Shown piece by piece: positions 9,320 to 19,745 of a stretch of DNA of 64,000 nucleotides. Made by a program: the position numbers and the translations under genes. The notes beneath the pieces are model-generated. The model was not told the origin of the DNA and searched no databases. It saw nothing but the letters and a program-made list of their open reading frames with translations. Source of the stretch: Uranotaenia lowii (taxonomy: Eukaryota > Arthropoda > Insecta > Diptera > Culicidae); contig NC_073691.1 in the NCBI RefSeq assembly GCF_029784155.1, positions 135,590,394 through 135,654,393 on the forward strand. Reading direction: 5' to 3'. The stretch's first letter is position 1. Every line of letters starts with the position of its first letter.

Positions 9320-11483
9320 TTCGAAAAAAATGCAACACTTTGTTCTGTGAATAACTTTTAAATGCTAGATGAAAATTTAGGAAATTTTCAACGAAGTTAC
9401 CTGGTAATGCAATGTTAACATTTGCAATTTTTTGTAATGTTCTATTGGTTGGTTTTTGAGGTAGCGTCCAATGTTGATATTTTTGGACTTAAATTTTTTA
9501 ACTACACGTGCGTCATCTATAATTCATACTATGATTCACCTTTTATGGAAATTAAGGATATTTATGATTACGTTTACTGTTCCTACCTACAAAAGAATTC
9601 AAGCTTTTGAATTTTATCGAAGTTATAACAAGTATAGCCGATAGTCTTTCTTAAGCACAAAACCATCAAATTTGACTTTTTATCACACCACCACCGTTTT
9701 TGGGTAATAGCATTATGCCTGTTCTAACTTCAACAGAGTATAAACTTTGTGAGTCCAATTGAAGAGCATTGCAGAGAAAATGATCGCATTTGGAGGCAGT
9801 TTCCTTTATATTTTTAACCATTCATAGTGTCAATCGTTATGAAACGCTGAGTAATTTGCAGTTTTCACAGATAGTTAGCCTCCTCAAGTACTAGACATTT
9901 TATTTTTCAATTTTTGTCTCCTTTTTTATCTTCGGAAAATACAGGCGAAACTTATCAACACCGAAAAAATTCTTCACATGAACGCTACGTGAAAATGTAC
10001 ATGGATTTTTGCCACCATGAAATCACGTAGAACCTACGTGAATTTCAGGTAGCAAACAAAGCTCGCGCAGCAAGCAGAATTCACGTAATTTTCATATGAG
10101 TTATATGTAAAATCAACGTAGATTGAATGTGGATAGGGGTGCGTTCTTCTACATGCAATTCACGTAGATTTCATAGTAATATCAACGTAGGGAGTTTTTC
10201 TTTCGAATATTTTAACTACTTTTTTTTATTTTTAAAGTAAACTTTTTATTCGATAAAATTACATAACGCATCACATATGCCTTTTCCATTTCCACTTTTA
10301 AACTGGCACTCTTAAGAATTTACTTCACTTTATCAATAGAACACAATTTCGTCCATAAATGGCTTTTTGTCGCTTTAGCGGTTGCTTGGCCGTCTAAGGT
10401 GCCTCAATTTTAAATCTTGTTGAAAAAAAAGATGTAAATAGCAACCACATAACAAAATTTTATTACTTACGAAATAAATATCAGCGTCTCCATCACACAG
10501 GTTTTTTTTCGTCTTTATGAACCAACTATCAGATCCGCGCCATATTGAGAACTGGAATACTAATCCCTTCACACAGATTTTACGTGAATGAGCCATGCAG
10601 GTTTACGTGAACATCACATAAAATGCACCAAACCCCTCTGTACTTGGCGGTTCACTGGATTCTCACGTAAATCGAATGTGTCTTTGTTTTGACAGCATTC
10701 AATTAAGTGAATTCCACGTAAGGATTAAGTGATTTTTTATTAACTCCTAAGTGCTTCACGTAAACCAAGCAAAAATTCACGTAACGAGTGGCTACGTGAA
10801 AATCCAGGTAAATTTAACGTTCCTTTTTCGGCTGAGTGAACGAAAAGTTTCTGGTTGGAAACCTGCCAGTTGACCGCTAAAAAGTTCGTTTTACTGTCCA
10901 TTACAAAAGTTTTCAAAATATATCCCCAGAGGCAGTCCGGATATTTTGCGCACGATTTGACCACCGTTTTTTATTTTACCAGTAGGAAGCTTTTCTACCT
11001 TGTAGCAAGGAAGTCAGTCCTATTTATAAGTCAGCTAGACGAACTAGTCAGAGAAATTCAACTGTTTTATTACATCCTCTATTCAAATTTTCGGATTGAG
11101 CTTGATAAAATCTCTCATATCACTCTCCCTTCATGGAATCAGTAATCACCTCTTTTTAAGTCAAATTTAAGCTAAAAATTCGGTCCTCTGGGACTTCTTA
11201 AACGATTTACCATTTGAATTTTGTTTAAATTGCTGATTTCCTGCTGTCTTTGGGTCTCCTACTGGGACTTTTCGAGATTGTTCTCGATCCTGCTAAAAAA
11301 ATGTTGTCAATGAACTTCAGCAATGGATGCTATCTCAAAAACCACTTGACAGATTATCACCGAATTTCGTACACGTACACATTAAATTACCAGGTAGCTT
11401 CATTGATTAAGAATTTCATCAATTTCTATTTATGCATTCAAAAGTTATAAACGAAACAAAGTGTTGCATTTTTTTTTTTCGAA
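9320..11483. mobile_element. 2.16-kb TIR element, TTCGAAAAAA..TGCAACACTTTG family
   Basis: The left end TTCGAAAAAAATGCAACACT and the right end, its inverse with a longer A/T run, face each other, with TA directly outside each (9318-9319, 11484-11485). Similarity continues inward through TTTGTT...ATAACTTTTnAATGC. There is no transposase. About 0.9 kb of it is a nested ACGTA-rich element. Confidence 0.7.
9960..10845. mobile_element. Nested element rich in ACGTGAA/ACGTAG motifs
   Basis: The ends carry CCGAAAAA(ATTC) on the left and GGAACGTT/CCTTTTTCGGCTGAGTG on the right. More than a dozen ACGTAG, ACGTAA or ACGTGAA motifs in both orientations lie just inside the ends, as in transposons with subterminal transposase-binding repeats. 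A shorter relative with the same right end lies at 21815-21980. No ORF. Boundaries are approximate and the superfamily is not decided. Confidence 0.55.
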
Positions 11484-11875
11484 TACACTCCTTATCTCAA
11501 ATAAGGTATTGCTCATAACGCTAAATAAATAACTTTCAACAGAAACAGTATGAAATTGTCTTTCACAAAATCAAGGTTTAAGATGGAAATTGTTTAAAAA
11601 ATAATCAGAGAAAACCAGATAGGCGAAATATTCGAATAATAGATATTTTTAAAAAATCTTCAAAAACTCTGTGTTAAGTTTTGCAAGAATCAATAAATTT
11701 TAATATTTTTTTTAAATTACGCCAACGCTTTTCAAAATTTTCTGCCACCACTGTTACTTAATTGAAAATAACCTACTGTTTAAACACTACTTTTATGAAA
11801 CTTGTATTGTCAAAATCTTTAAAAAAAAATTGTAAAAAAAATTCGTTTGGGCAATATAGTGCTCCTTACTTCAGC

Positions 11876-12121
11876 TTACATACAGTGTGCGCCATCTGGT
11901 GAGTCCCCAATCTGAAACGCAAAAAGCACTTTCTTTGCAGGCATTTTGCACAACATAAGCCTTTCGGGCTTCATAGAGGCTATTTTAGCTCGTATATTAG
12001 CTTCAAGTTCGTAAATGTTCTTCGGTTTGCTGGCGTAAGCGTTAGGTTTCGAATTTTCACTAAGATCAGAAAATTTTTTTAAAAGTTTTCTCACTATTAC
12101 ATTTTTGTTCACCATTTTCAC
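11876..12121 (-). pseudogene. C-terminal remnant of a DDE transposase (tentative)
   Basis: An 81-aa frame whose centre (NIYELEANIRAKIASMKPERL) resembles the C-terminal tail of many insect mariner/Tc-like transposases, where a short helix-rich motif precedes the end of the protein. No catalytic residues are included and no terminal repeats were found around it. It could be a chance resemblance. Confidence 0.3.
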
Positions 12122-13004
12122 AATTGGATTATCGTTTTAAATGCAAAGCGCTTCTGTATCAGCGCGTTTTTTTTTAATGTCTATCGACTCATAGTTAAAA
12201 TGGCATTAAATGACGATTCTAAATTGTGTTTATCTGTTAGAATCGGCTCAAAAACGACGAAGTTAAACGATCAACTTAATAATCGAACTCATCTAGATGA
12301 CACACCTTGTATTAAATACATTTATAAAGCATTATAAAACTGATCAACATAAATTTTCTGATGCTTTTTTTTCTTCAATTTTGCATAATGTTGACCCTTT
12401 GATTCATAAAGTTAGTAATTTGCAACAGTTTTCGTAAAAAAAATCGCATTTTCTTATAGATTTTTTTTTCATGAATTACATATAATCTCCAACTGTTTAA
12501 AATTATTTTTAGGAAAAAAGTAAGAAAATTTTGAATTTAAGGGTTAAACCGATTTTTTTGTAGCTGAATACTGTCGTAAACCGTATTTAACTTACGTTAC
12601 GAGGTTTCCAAATCTATACATTTCGTACTAATCGATCGATTAACAGGAATGGGTTCATTCTTGAGTGTCAAATAGACAGTCCTAGAACTTTTACTGGTTG
12701 GAAAATCTGGGAAGAATAAGGGTTAAACACTTTTGGAAGTCCATTGAAAATGACAATTGAGGTTCATTTGGAGAAGGTTTTCATTGCTAAATGTTATTAC
12801 TAAAAAAAAATTCAAAAAAAAAACTTGAGCTTTCAGCAGAGAAAATAGAATGCTATGACACACAAAGAACGTGATTCAAACTGTAGAATCTGAAAAAAAA
12901 AATTTCAATTTTCAAATTAAAATAAAAACTTTAAAAAGTAAAAAAAAAAAGAGTCTATACGTCTCTGAAACTAAGCATTTTGAAGATTTGAGAAAAGGAG
13001 TCAA
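12122..13004. other. Intronic AT-rich stretch, nothing recognised
   Basis: AT-rich text with long A and T runs. No termini, RNA gene or coding pattern seen. Confidence 0.4.
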
Positions 13005-13352
13005 TAGGGATGAATGGGGATACTATATCCCCTATTCTGATTTTTATCTTATCAGTTTAGAACAAAAATAGCAAATCGCCGTCTTTTGCATTTTCTGACA
13101 GCGTGAAATTTCAAGTTTCTATGCTCTAAAAGTTGGAACGATACTTTAACCCGTAGATGAACTAGAAACATTTTCGATATTTTTAAGATTAAGTGAGACT
13201 TGATCCTTTATTCCGGGGGACCTAATTATTGAAAAAAAAAAACAAATTAAACAGAATTTTTAACATACTTGAAGGCCTTTTCCCAGAAAACTATTGGATG
13301 AATATCAGTTAATGGATAAATATTAGTAACCTTTTTTTTTTTTTTTTTTTTT

Positions 13353-13789
13353 GGAGATCAAAGGAGAGCCCGCGGGAGTGTAATTCCTTCTGAATTCCTG
13401 CTCCCGTAGGCACAAAACCTCCTCTCCATTTATTATTCTTATTTTTTTTTTCAATGCAAAGATTACAATTTTAAAGTTTACAATTTTTATCATTTCCACT
13501 GATATGTATTGAAAGCACTATATTTTTTGGATTGTTGCTGGCGGCTGGTGGGTGGCGGTGGCGGAGGTGGTGTCTGTTGGGTGGCGGGCGGTGATGTGGA
13601 GGCGGCTTGGCGGTGGTGGTGGCGGAAATGATAAGAAAAGAATGTCGTATGGACTTTAGTATGGCGTAAAGTTTGTTTTTGGTGGTGTTGCAACTTTGGT
13701 TGAGGAGCACGGTTGGGCATCCCCAGTGAGAATATTCTCTTTTGAGGGGATGCTTGTCATACTTTCTAACTACTGGACTGGTGTTTCAT
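13353..13789 (-). other. LINE 3' untranslated region with G/T-rich low-complexity block
   Basis: Sequence between the ORF2 stop and the poly-A. A block at 13540-13622 of repeated GGCGGTGGTGG-like text is CCNCC-rich on the LINE's sense strand. The ORFs called here are proline/histidine repeat artefacts. Confidence 0.55.
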
Positions 13790-16726
13790 TCATAGCAAAG
13801 CCATTCGATTACGAACGTAGGCTTTTATAAGTTTTTTAAATTTGGTTAAGTTTTGTTCTGATTTTATATGTGCTGGCAGGGCACTGTAACGAGCAATCCC
13901 GAAGTTGGTAAAACTTCGTTTAGCTTTTTCTGTTTTTACTCGTCGAATCTGAAGATTTCCTTGACCTCTTGTTGGGTATCTGTGAGAATTTACCGGGAAC
14001 TCCAAGTTTTTGTGTGCTCGAGGATTATCTAAAAAGTTTTTCATTTGGACTAATGTCTGAACTTCTCTCAGACCTTGAACGGGGAAAATTGATGCTGAAG
14101 CATTGTGATACAACTGATCAGTTGAGTACAGTCGCGGTTTCCGGTATACTATCTTCAAGCATCTATTTTGAAGTATCTGTATTTCTTTCATTTTCGTTTT
14201 AGATGCACTTCCCCATATGGAAACCATGTATTGCAGCTTTGACTGTACGAAAGCATGGTACATGGTTATCATTTGTTTTGTAGGCAGCAGATTTCTGATC
14301 CTCCAAAATAATCCACAAGCAGCACTTATTTCTTTCTTTAGTTTATCTATATGTGTGATCCATTTTAACTCGTCATCAATAGTTAAACCCAAATATCTAT
14401 AATGATTGGCTTGTTCAATCACCGTTGAGTTGACAACAAGATCGGGAATCATCTGTGTTGTGTTGGAACGTGGTCCTTTAAACAGGGTATATTTGGTCTT
14501 AGATAGGTTTAACGAAAGTAGATTTTCTGCGAAATACTTCCCCAATGTTTTTAGATCAGTTTTCATACTGTTGATTATATTTTCTGGATTTTCACCAACA
14601 TACAACAAGGAGGTATCATCCGCAAAAAGGCGAGATTTCCCACAAAGTCCGAGATTGGGCAGGTCATTGATGTAAATCAGAAATAACAGTGGTCCCAAGT
14701 TGCTACCTTGTGGAACACCGACGGATAGCGGACAGAGTTGGCTGGTGAACCCATTGGCGATTACATATTGGGTGCGATCAGCAAGGTAGCTCTCAAATAA
14801 CTTGTTTGATGTTCCTCTGATGCCATATATATCTAGCTTTCTCAATAGGATTGTATGATCAATTGTATCGAAAGCTTTTTTGAGATCCAGATACAGTATT
14901 CCCACAGATTTTCTCCCATCCATTGCATTTGTTATTTCATCAACCAATTCACAGGCGGCGGTGAGTGTGCTAGATCCACTTCGAAATCCATATTGATGGT
15001 TATATATGATGCGATGCTGGTTTAGAAAGTTCAATAATCTGGAAGCCATCATTTGTTCAATAATTTTGCTTAAGACAGATAACACGGATATCGGTCTATA
15101 GTTATTTACATCCGATCTGCTTCCTTCCTTATGAATCGGAACAACCTTAGCAGTCTTTAGGTACGCGGGATAGCTGCCTGTTTCGATAGCTTCGTTGAAC
15201 ACATCTTTTATGACACTTGCAAAGAGCCTGTGATGTCTTTTCAAAAAGATGGCAGTCATTCCATCTGGTCCAGGACTTTTATTTGACTCCAGGTCCTTGA
15301 TTTTTAAAATAACCTCATTTTCGTCCGAAGGTCGCAAGAAGAATGAAGAGTTATTCGGGGTTAAGGTTTGGAATCGGTTTATATCCCGCTGGCTGTTGAT
15401 TGTAGAGGCTAGCTGGGGCCCTATCGTGCTGAAGTATTGATTAAAAATATTAGGTACATTTTTGCTTTCAATTACTAGGCCGTTTTGAATCAGATTAAGC
15501 TGTTCTCTCGTATGCTCTTTGCTTCCGTTTTGAATCAGATTAAGCTGTTCTCTCGTATGCTCCTTGCTTCCGGTGATTAAGTTGAGATTTTTCCAAATGT
15601 GTCGTTGATTTGATGTGTTGAAAAGGGATTGATAGTACACGTTTTTGGCGCGTGCTTTTTCACGCACCACTTGCGCTGAGACTTGTTTCAGGTGGGATTT
15701 TAGTTCGGTGTCGGTAGGCCTTCGTTTGCTTCTTGCTAAAAGATTGTGCTTGACTTTTATAAGTTTCCACAAATCAAAAGACATCCAGGGGCAAGTTGAT
15801 TTGACTTTAGCAGTAACCTTTACGGTTTTTGAGTATTTAAGCTTCAGATGTTTATACAATTCGACAAGCTTTTCCAGTTTTTCACTCGCAGAAATAGCCG
15901 TAACATGGATTGATTCGCTTTCAAAAACAGAATTTAACTGATCGTAATCAATAATGACCTTTTCTAGAATCCTAGAAGCTGTTGATTTTTCAAGTAATAA
16001 AACCGATATAATCATGGAATGGTCACCTATTTCTGATTCTATTGTTGCATTTTGAACTATATTTTGCAAAGAACAAGGGCAAACCACGTGATCTAGGATG
16101 TTATTGCTGCTTGGTCGTGTGGGGTATGTGTTGGTAACTGCCATATTAAAACACTTTAAAATATCGAAATAGTTCTGTGTTAAATCATTAGTAACATTAT
16201 TGGCTGGGATATTGACGTCTCCAACGAGGATCTTGGTAACACGAGGCTCAGTGTTATGCAGAATTGATTCTAGTTTGGTGAAGAAAAAGCTGGAAGGGTA
16301 GCTTGGTGGTCTGTAAACAGCATGTATATCTAAATGCATATTCGTAACATTTAGACGTATTTGTATGTGATGGAATCCATTATCATGGACATTAAGAAGT
16401 TCATCGGATACTATTGAACTTTTAACATAAACTGCTAGTCCACCTCCTTGCGTTTCAGATCGACACGAAAAGAATCCTTTGTAACCATCAATCACAAATA
16501 ATTTACAGTTTGATTCCTTTACCCAAGTTTCCCATATAATTATGACATCCAAATCTCCAGCATAGAGTTCTATGGACTCTTTTGGTGGATCAAATTTATC
16601 TTCAGCGTTCATTCCCCTTATATTGTGTTGCATAATACTAAGTTTTCTAGTGGTTTTTGGTACAAAATCAGATTTATTTAAACAAGTAATGGTATGAAAT
16701 GTACAGTTGTTTGATGAGAAATCCAT
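13790..16726 (-). CDS. LINE ORF2: endonuclease / reverse transcriptase, 978 aa
   Basis: One uninterrupted frame. N-terminal apurinic-like endonuclease: QHNIRG, WETW, GGGLAVYV, VYRPPS, VGDVN, LDHVV and GDHS, the usual order of catalytic motifs, with GDVN where GDFN is common. Reverse transcriptase follows: KVVPIHKEG, NNYRPISVLSVLSKIIE, LDLKKAFDTIDH, PQGSNLGPLLFLIYINDLP and the catalytic FADD near residue 700, then YLGLTIDDELKW. No RNase H or gag knuckles. The layout fits the CR1/Jockey side of LINE diversity; the clade needs a tree. A 15-residue unit (SKEHTREQLNLIQNG) is tandemly duplicated in frame near residue 400. With no stop or frameshift, the copy is probably young and may be competent except for its truncated ORF1. 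Confidence 0.92.
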   Translation of the reverse strand: MDFSSNNCTFHTITCLNKSDFVPKTTRKLSIMQHNIRGMNAEDKFDPPKESIELYAGDLDVIIIWETWVKESNCKLFVIDGYKGFFSCRSETQGGGLAVYVKSSIVSDELLNVHDNGFHHIQIRLNVTNMHLDIHAVYRPPSYPSSFFFTKLESILHNTEPRVTKILVGDVNIPANNVTNDLTQNYFDILKCFNMAVTNTYPTRPSSNNILDHVVCPCSLQNIVQNATIESEIGDHSMIISVLLLEKSTASRILEKVIIDYDQLNSVFESESIHVTAISASEKLEKLVELYKHLKLKYSKTVKVTAKVKSTCPWMSFDLWKLIKVKHNLLARSKRRPTDTELKSHLKQVSAQVVREKARAKNVYYQSLFNTSNQRHIWKNLNLITGSKEHTREQLNLIQNGSKEHTREQLNLIQNGLVIESKNVPNIFNQYFSTIGPQLASTINSQRDINRFQTLTPNNSSFFLRPSDENEVILKIKDLESNKSPGPDGMTAIFLKRHHRLFASVIKDVFNEAIETGSYPAYLKTAKVVPIHKEGSRSDVNNYRPISVLSVLSKIIEQMMASRLLNFLNQHRIIYNHQYGFRSGSSTLTAACELVDEITNAMDGRKSVGILYLDLKKAFDTIDHTILLRKLDIYGIRGTSNKLFESYLADRTQYVIANGFTSQLCPLSVGVPQGSNLGPLLFLIYINDLPNLGLCGKSRLFADDTSLLYVGENPENIINSMKTDLKTLGKYFAENLLSLNLSKTKYTLFKGPRSNTTQMIPDLVVNSTVIEQANHYRYLGLTIDDELKWITHIDKLKKEISAACGLFWRIRNLLPTKQMITMYHAFVQSKLQYMVSIWGSASKTKMKEIQILQNRCLKIVYRKPRLYSTDQLYHNASASIFPVQGLREVQTLVQMKNFLDNPRAHKNLEFPVNSHRYPTRGQGNLQIRRVKTEKAKRSFTNFGIARYSALPAHIKSEQNLTKFKKLIKAYVRNRMALL
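15482..15571. repeat. 45-bp tandem duplication inside LINE ORF2
   Basis: Two adjacent 45-bp copies (15482-15526 and 15527-15571) differ at only one or two positions. Being a multiple of three, the duplication keeps the frame. It falls in the linker between the endonuclease and reverse transcriptase domains. Confidence 0.9.
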
Positions 16727-16760
16727 TTTTATTTTTATTCATAACTAACAATAATTATCT

Positions 16761-17084
16761 TTACTGCGCAGCTCTTTGATGGCGCTTTGGATTCGGTTCA
16801 CCAGATGATTCCAAAGACATATTCAATGAACGTTTTGAAGTCTTATTGTACAGCTCTTGCAACTGATTTTTCGTAGAAATTACAATCGGCTTGGAACTAT
16901 CCATGTGCTTCAGTAGTATTTTCCCATCTCGGCCGGGCCACACGTACTTCATCTCCAACTTGGTTTGAAATTCCTTTGCTTCCTGTAGCAATTCTCTCCC
17001 GTAAGACGTAAGCTCGTCGCGAATCGTAATTTTCCTAGTTCCCATGGCGTTATCCTTGAAGATGGCTGAAACTAGATCTTGCAA
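16761..17084 (-). CDS. LINE ORF1, C-terminal fragment
   Basis: A 107-aa frame ending 34 bases before ORF2. KYVWPGRDGKILLKHMDSSK...ISTKNQLQELY resembles the C-terminal basic region of ORF1 proteins in CR1/Jockey-like LINEs, which bind the element RNA. The rest of ORF1 is lost to 5' truncation, so the listed start is not the native one. Confidence 0.65.
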   Translation of the reverse strand: MQDLVSAIFKDNAMGTRKITIRDELTSYGRELLQEAKEFQTKLEMKYVWPGRDGKILLKHMDSSKPIVISTKNQLQELYNKTSKRSLNMSLESSGEPNPKRHQRAAQ

Positions 17085-17416
17085 TCAGCGATCGATTTTG
17101 AAGAAAATATACCTTTTTGAACTCAAGGGAACAATTGAACCCATAATGAACATTTTAAAAAACTTTGTCTGAAAAATGTTGAGAGTTCACCATTGCTTTG
17201 AATATATGGTATTATAAAGTCCATATTGCACTCTTACGATTGATATATTGGAAAGATCTTCAAGTCACATTTTGTGAAATTTTTCAAACAAAGTTCAATA
17301 GCTCATAGAACATAATCATTTTGCTCCATTTGTCTAGAACATTTGATCCTTGTAAGTCATTCCAGTTTCGAGATATAGCTAAGGAATCAAGTATCCCCAC
17401 GGGCCAAGTATCCCCT

Positions 17417-17849
17417 AAATTGTTTGCTCCAAATCAACGCAACTTATGTGTAAGGTCAATCTACGTACTCAAGATTATGTTTGTTAAATAATATTCAATT
17501 ATAGTTTAATTCTTCATGTTTTCAAAAAGATTTAAAAAAAATTATTGTAAATAACAAGCTATCCATATTCTATTCCTGCCATTTTTTATTCCATTTAATC
17601 GTTTTTTAGAGTTTATACCAACAAAGCAATGCTCAGTTTTTTTGTGTCTGAGTTTGCTACATTTTTATTTTTAATTTTCAATTACATTTTTTGAGAATCG
17701 TGAGTTTATTTTAATTGCTTATAATTTAATAATTTCCAGTTCCGAAAAAAAAATGGAAAACAGAAGAATAACTTAAAAGTTACCATCTAAATATTTCAAT
17801 TCTATTTTCTTTTCTTTAGTTTTTAAACTACCTTGTTTTTTTTTTTGAG
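17417..17849. other. Intronic AT-rich stretch, nothing recognised
   Basis: No ORF, RNA gene or terminus pair identified. Confidence 0.4.
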
Positions 17850-18590
17850 TAACGTGAGTCATGGTCACTTTGATCAACATGAAGTTTTTGTACATAATCA
17901 TCATCAATAGCTTAGGCTAATGTTTAAATTTCTGAAAACTTTTTTCTTCGTTAAAAATCCTTAAAATTTAGTTTCAAATTGCCAAAATTTGGTTTGTTTC
18001 TAGAAAATTTTGCTGTTACCAAAAATGGTAATTCCAAATCTAAAACTATCTACTTATTCGAAGACTCTAAAACACCTTTTCAGATGAAATCAAAGCATTG
18101 GAAAGCAAACGGTAGTTATAGTTTTATTGGTTTAGTTGTTGAGTGAAAAACTTTTTATGCATACATAAAAAGTAAGGACATTTTCGAAGAGTAAGCCTCT
18201 ATAAAACAAATGGTTTTTAAAGGTTAACTTTAAGAAAACAAGAAAATGGAAATGGTTGGAACGCCTTGGGCATTAAATGTAAGTAATTTTTTTTTTGATT
18301 TTTATAGCTAAGAATATTTAGCAATGTTTATAATTCTCGCCCCTAAATGTATAGTCTATTTTTCGATTTAAAATGATTTTGAAAAAAAAAAACGTAAAAA
18401 GCAGTTTGGTCCTAACAAAAATTGAATGTTATCGATGTTTTATGCCTTCTTTATTAAATGGTACCAAAACAATAAATTTGAAGATGTGATGTAAGTATTT
18501 GTTAAAACCATGCTAATCAAAGAAGCCATTTCCGGAATATACAAAAAAATAATGGAAAAGTGAACAAAGTTCCCTCAGTTTTCCTTACCT
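17850..18590. mobile_element. Eroded copy of the CCGTAAACTGGGGGAAC TIR family
   Basis: Internal and end text matches the complete copy at 38349-39285: CACTTTGATCAACATGAAGTTTTTG at the left, CCCCTAAATGTAT in the middle, and AACAAAGTTCCCTCAGTTTTCC at the right. Both TIRs are worn. Same orientation as the complete copy. Confidence 0.65.
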
Positions 18591-18954
18591 TCATGAATAT
18601 AAATTCTACTAGATACTGCTTATTTGGTTCAAAGAAAAATCGTGTTTGATCAAATTTGGTTTAATGTGAATTTCAAGTATTAATAAAGCTCGTCTATATG
18701 AAAAATCATTTCCTTATCTAGTTTAAAACAATTGACTATGTATGTTTAGTTTTTTGGACTGAGGCTTCAAAGTTTCAATAAAGCATGTGAAACTTAACTA
18801 TTATGATGTGAATTTGGGCTGTTTTATTGCTGTTTTCGTAATAAAAAGAGTCATTTTTAATATATCAAGGTACTTTCAACATCGAAGAAAGGAAGACATT
18901 TTCATTTGGTTATTCATAAAAATTTTATTTTGTTTCGTTATTCGGAGTGTGAAG

Positions 18955-19010
18955 TTCAGATTTGAAATAATGTTCTGTATATTTCAGATTTGAAATAATG
19001 TTCTGTATAA
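18955..19010. repeat. 28-bp tandem duplication
   Basis: Two adjacent copies of a unit beginning TTCAGATTTGAAATAATG, period 28 (18955 and 18983). Intronic; no function implied. Confidence 0.85.
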
Positions 19011-19434
19011 GCACTCCAATCCAAGTCAGGTTTCATTTTTTTTTTAAATGAACTTTCTTTTGAGTTGTTATTCAAGAGTTACGTATAAACGATAGGCTTT
19101 TTTTATCTTTAACTTAAATTATGTAGCTAACCATTTTTATTATTGGATTCCAATACGGCGATAGTAGTTGAATGTCTATTTTGAATGGTTTTTAACCTCA
19201 AATTTAATTTTAAACATTTTGACCATACTTCTGATCAGTTGTTTCCACATATTTGAGATATCTGTTGCGCATTGTGTGCTTTATTACCATATTTTTGCCT
19301 CCGTCAACACATGCCTCTAACGCATATTATGGAACATTGTGTATATAATTTTAAGCCCCCTTTCCATTTCTAAAAAAATATGGATAAAATTCCCGATTTT
19401 CATGAGTGTTGGTTTTTTTTCAAATTATTTCCAG

Positions 19435-19745
19435 GAACCCTTGCCGCGGTTGCCCTCGGAGCTGTGGCAGCGATAGCCGGGAAAGCTCTGATGACGGGAC
19501 TGCTCGCGCTAACGCTTGCCGCCATCATGGGCTTGAAGTCTTTGGCCGGAGGCGGTGGAGGCGGCCACAAATCGACAACCTATGAAATCGTCGCTAAACC
19601 GATGTACTCCCATTCGCACTCGGAAGGTCAGGAGGATTTGGGCCACAGCTACGGTTCCGTTGGCGGAGGAGGCTGGGGTCGATCGCAGAAAGTGTCCGAC
19701 AATGGTCCGGAATATTTCGTTCGACAAAAGTATCATCGGCGTTAG
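19435..19745 (+). CDS. Osiris family protein, exon 2
   Basis: C-terminal exon of the same protein. The exon starts after ...TTTCCAG at 19434 and completes a split Gly codon. Residues 152-187 (GTLAAVALGAVAAIAG, then ALMTGLLALTLAAIMGLKSL) are the family's long hydrophobic, small-residue-rich membrane segment. A glycine run (GGGGGGHK) follows, then TTYEIVAKPMYSHSHS, a tail typical of Osiris proteins, and a Gly-rich end RQKYHRR before TAG at 19743. Codon use is GC-rich at third positions, unlike the intron. I see no clear AATAAA within 150 bases. The ORF's upstream ATG at 19380 is intronic and not a real start. Confidence 0.92.

Larger units (their letters stand above)
13332..17085 (-). mobile_element. 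Non-LTR retrotransposon (LINE), 5'-truncated
   Basis: The - strand unit has a 21-nt poly-T at 13332-13352 (its poly-A tail), a 3' untranslated region, a full-length ORF2, and an ORF1 fragment at the 5' end. It interrupts a TIR element, which gives its outer limits. Truncation at the 5' end is typical of target-primed insertion. I could not identify a clear target duplication. Confidence 0.87.
13005..17416. mobile_element. GGGGAGAATGAGG-family TIR element, split by a LINE
   Basis: The left piece (about 13005-13331) and right piece (about 17086-17416) align in order with the intact copy at 3646-4600. Shared blocks include AAATTTCAAGTTTCTATGCTC on the left and CAGCGATC, TTTTGAAGAAAATATA, GAGAGTTCACCATTGCT and CTAGAACATTTGATC on the right. 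The right end reads CCAAGTATCCCC. The TIRs are eroded relative to the first copy. Confidence 0.72.
6080..19434 (+). other. 13.4-kb intron of the Osiris gene, filled with transposons
   Basis: GT at 6080 and AG at 19433-19434, preceded by TTATTTCC. The splice joins phase 1 to phase 1 and restores a Gly codon. The intron contains at least six mobile elements: a TIR element split by a solo LTR (6487-8585), an inverted TIR fragment (8640-8927), a 2.16-kb TIR element with a nested element (9320-11483), a transposase remnant (~11876-12121), a LINE inside a TIR element (13005-17416), and a further TIR copy (17850-18590). Osiris introns are usually short, so most of this length is probably acquired. 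Confidence 0.85.

Noticed and set aside
13471..13720. Histidine/proline-rich frames as a small protein
   Set aside because: They translate a low-complexity G/T-rich block in the LINE 3' untranslated region, in two overlapping frames.
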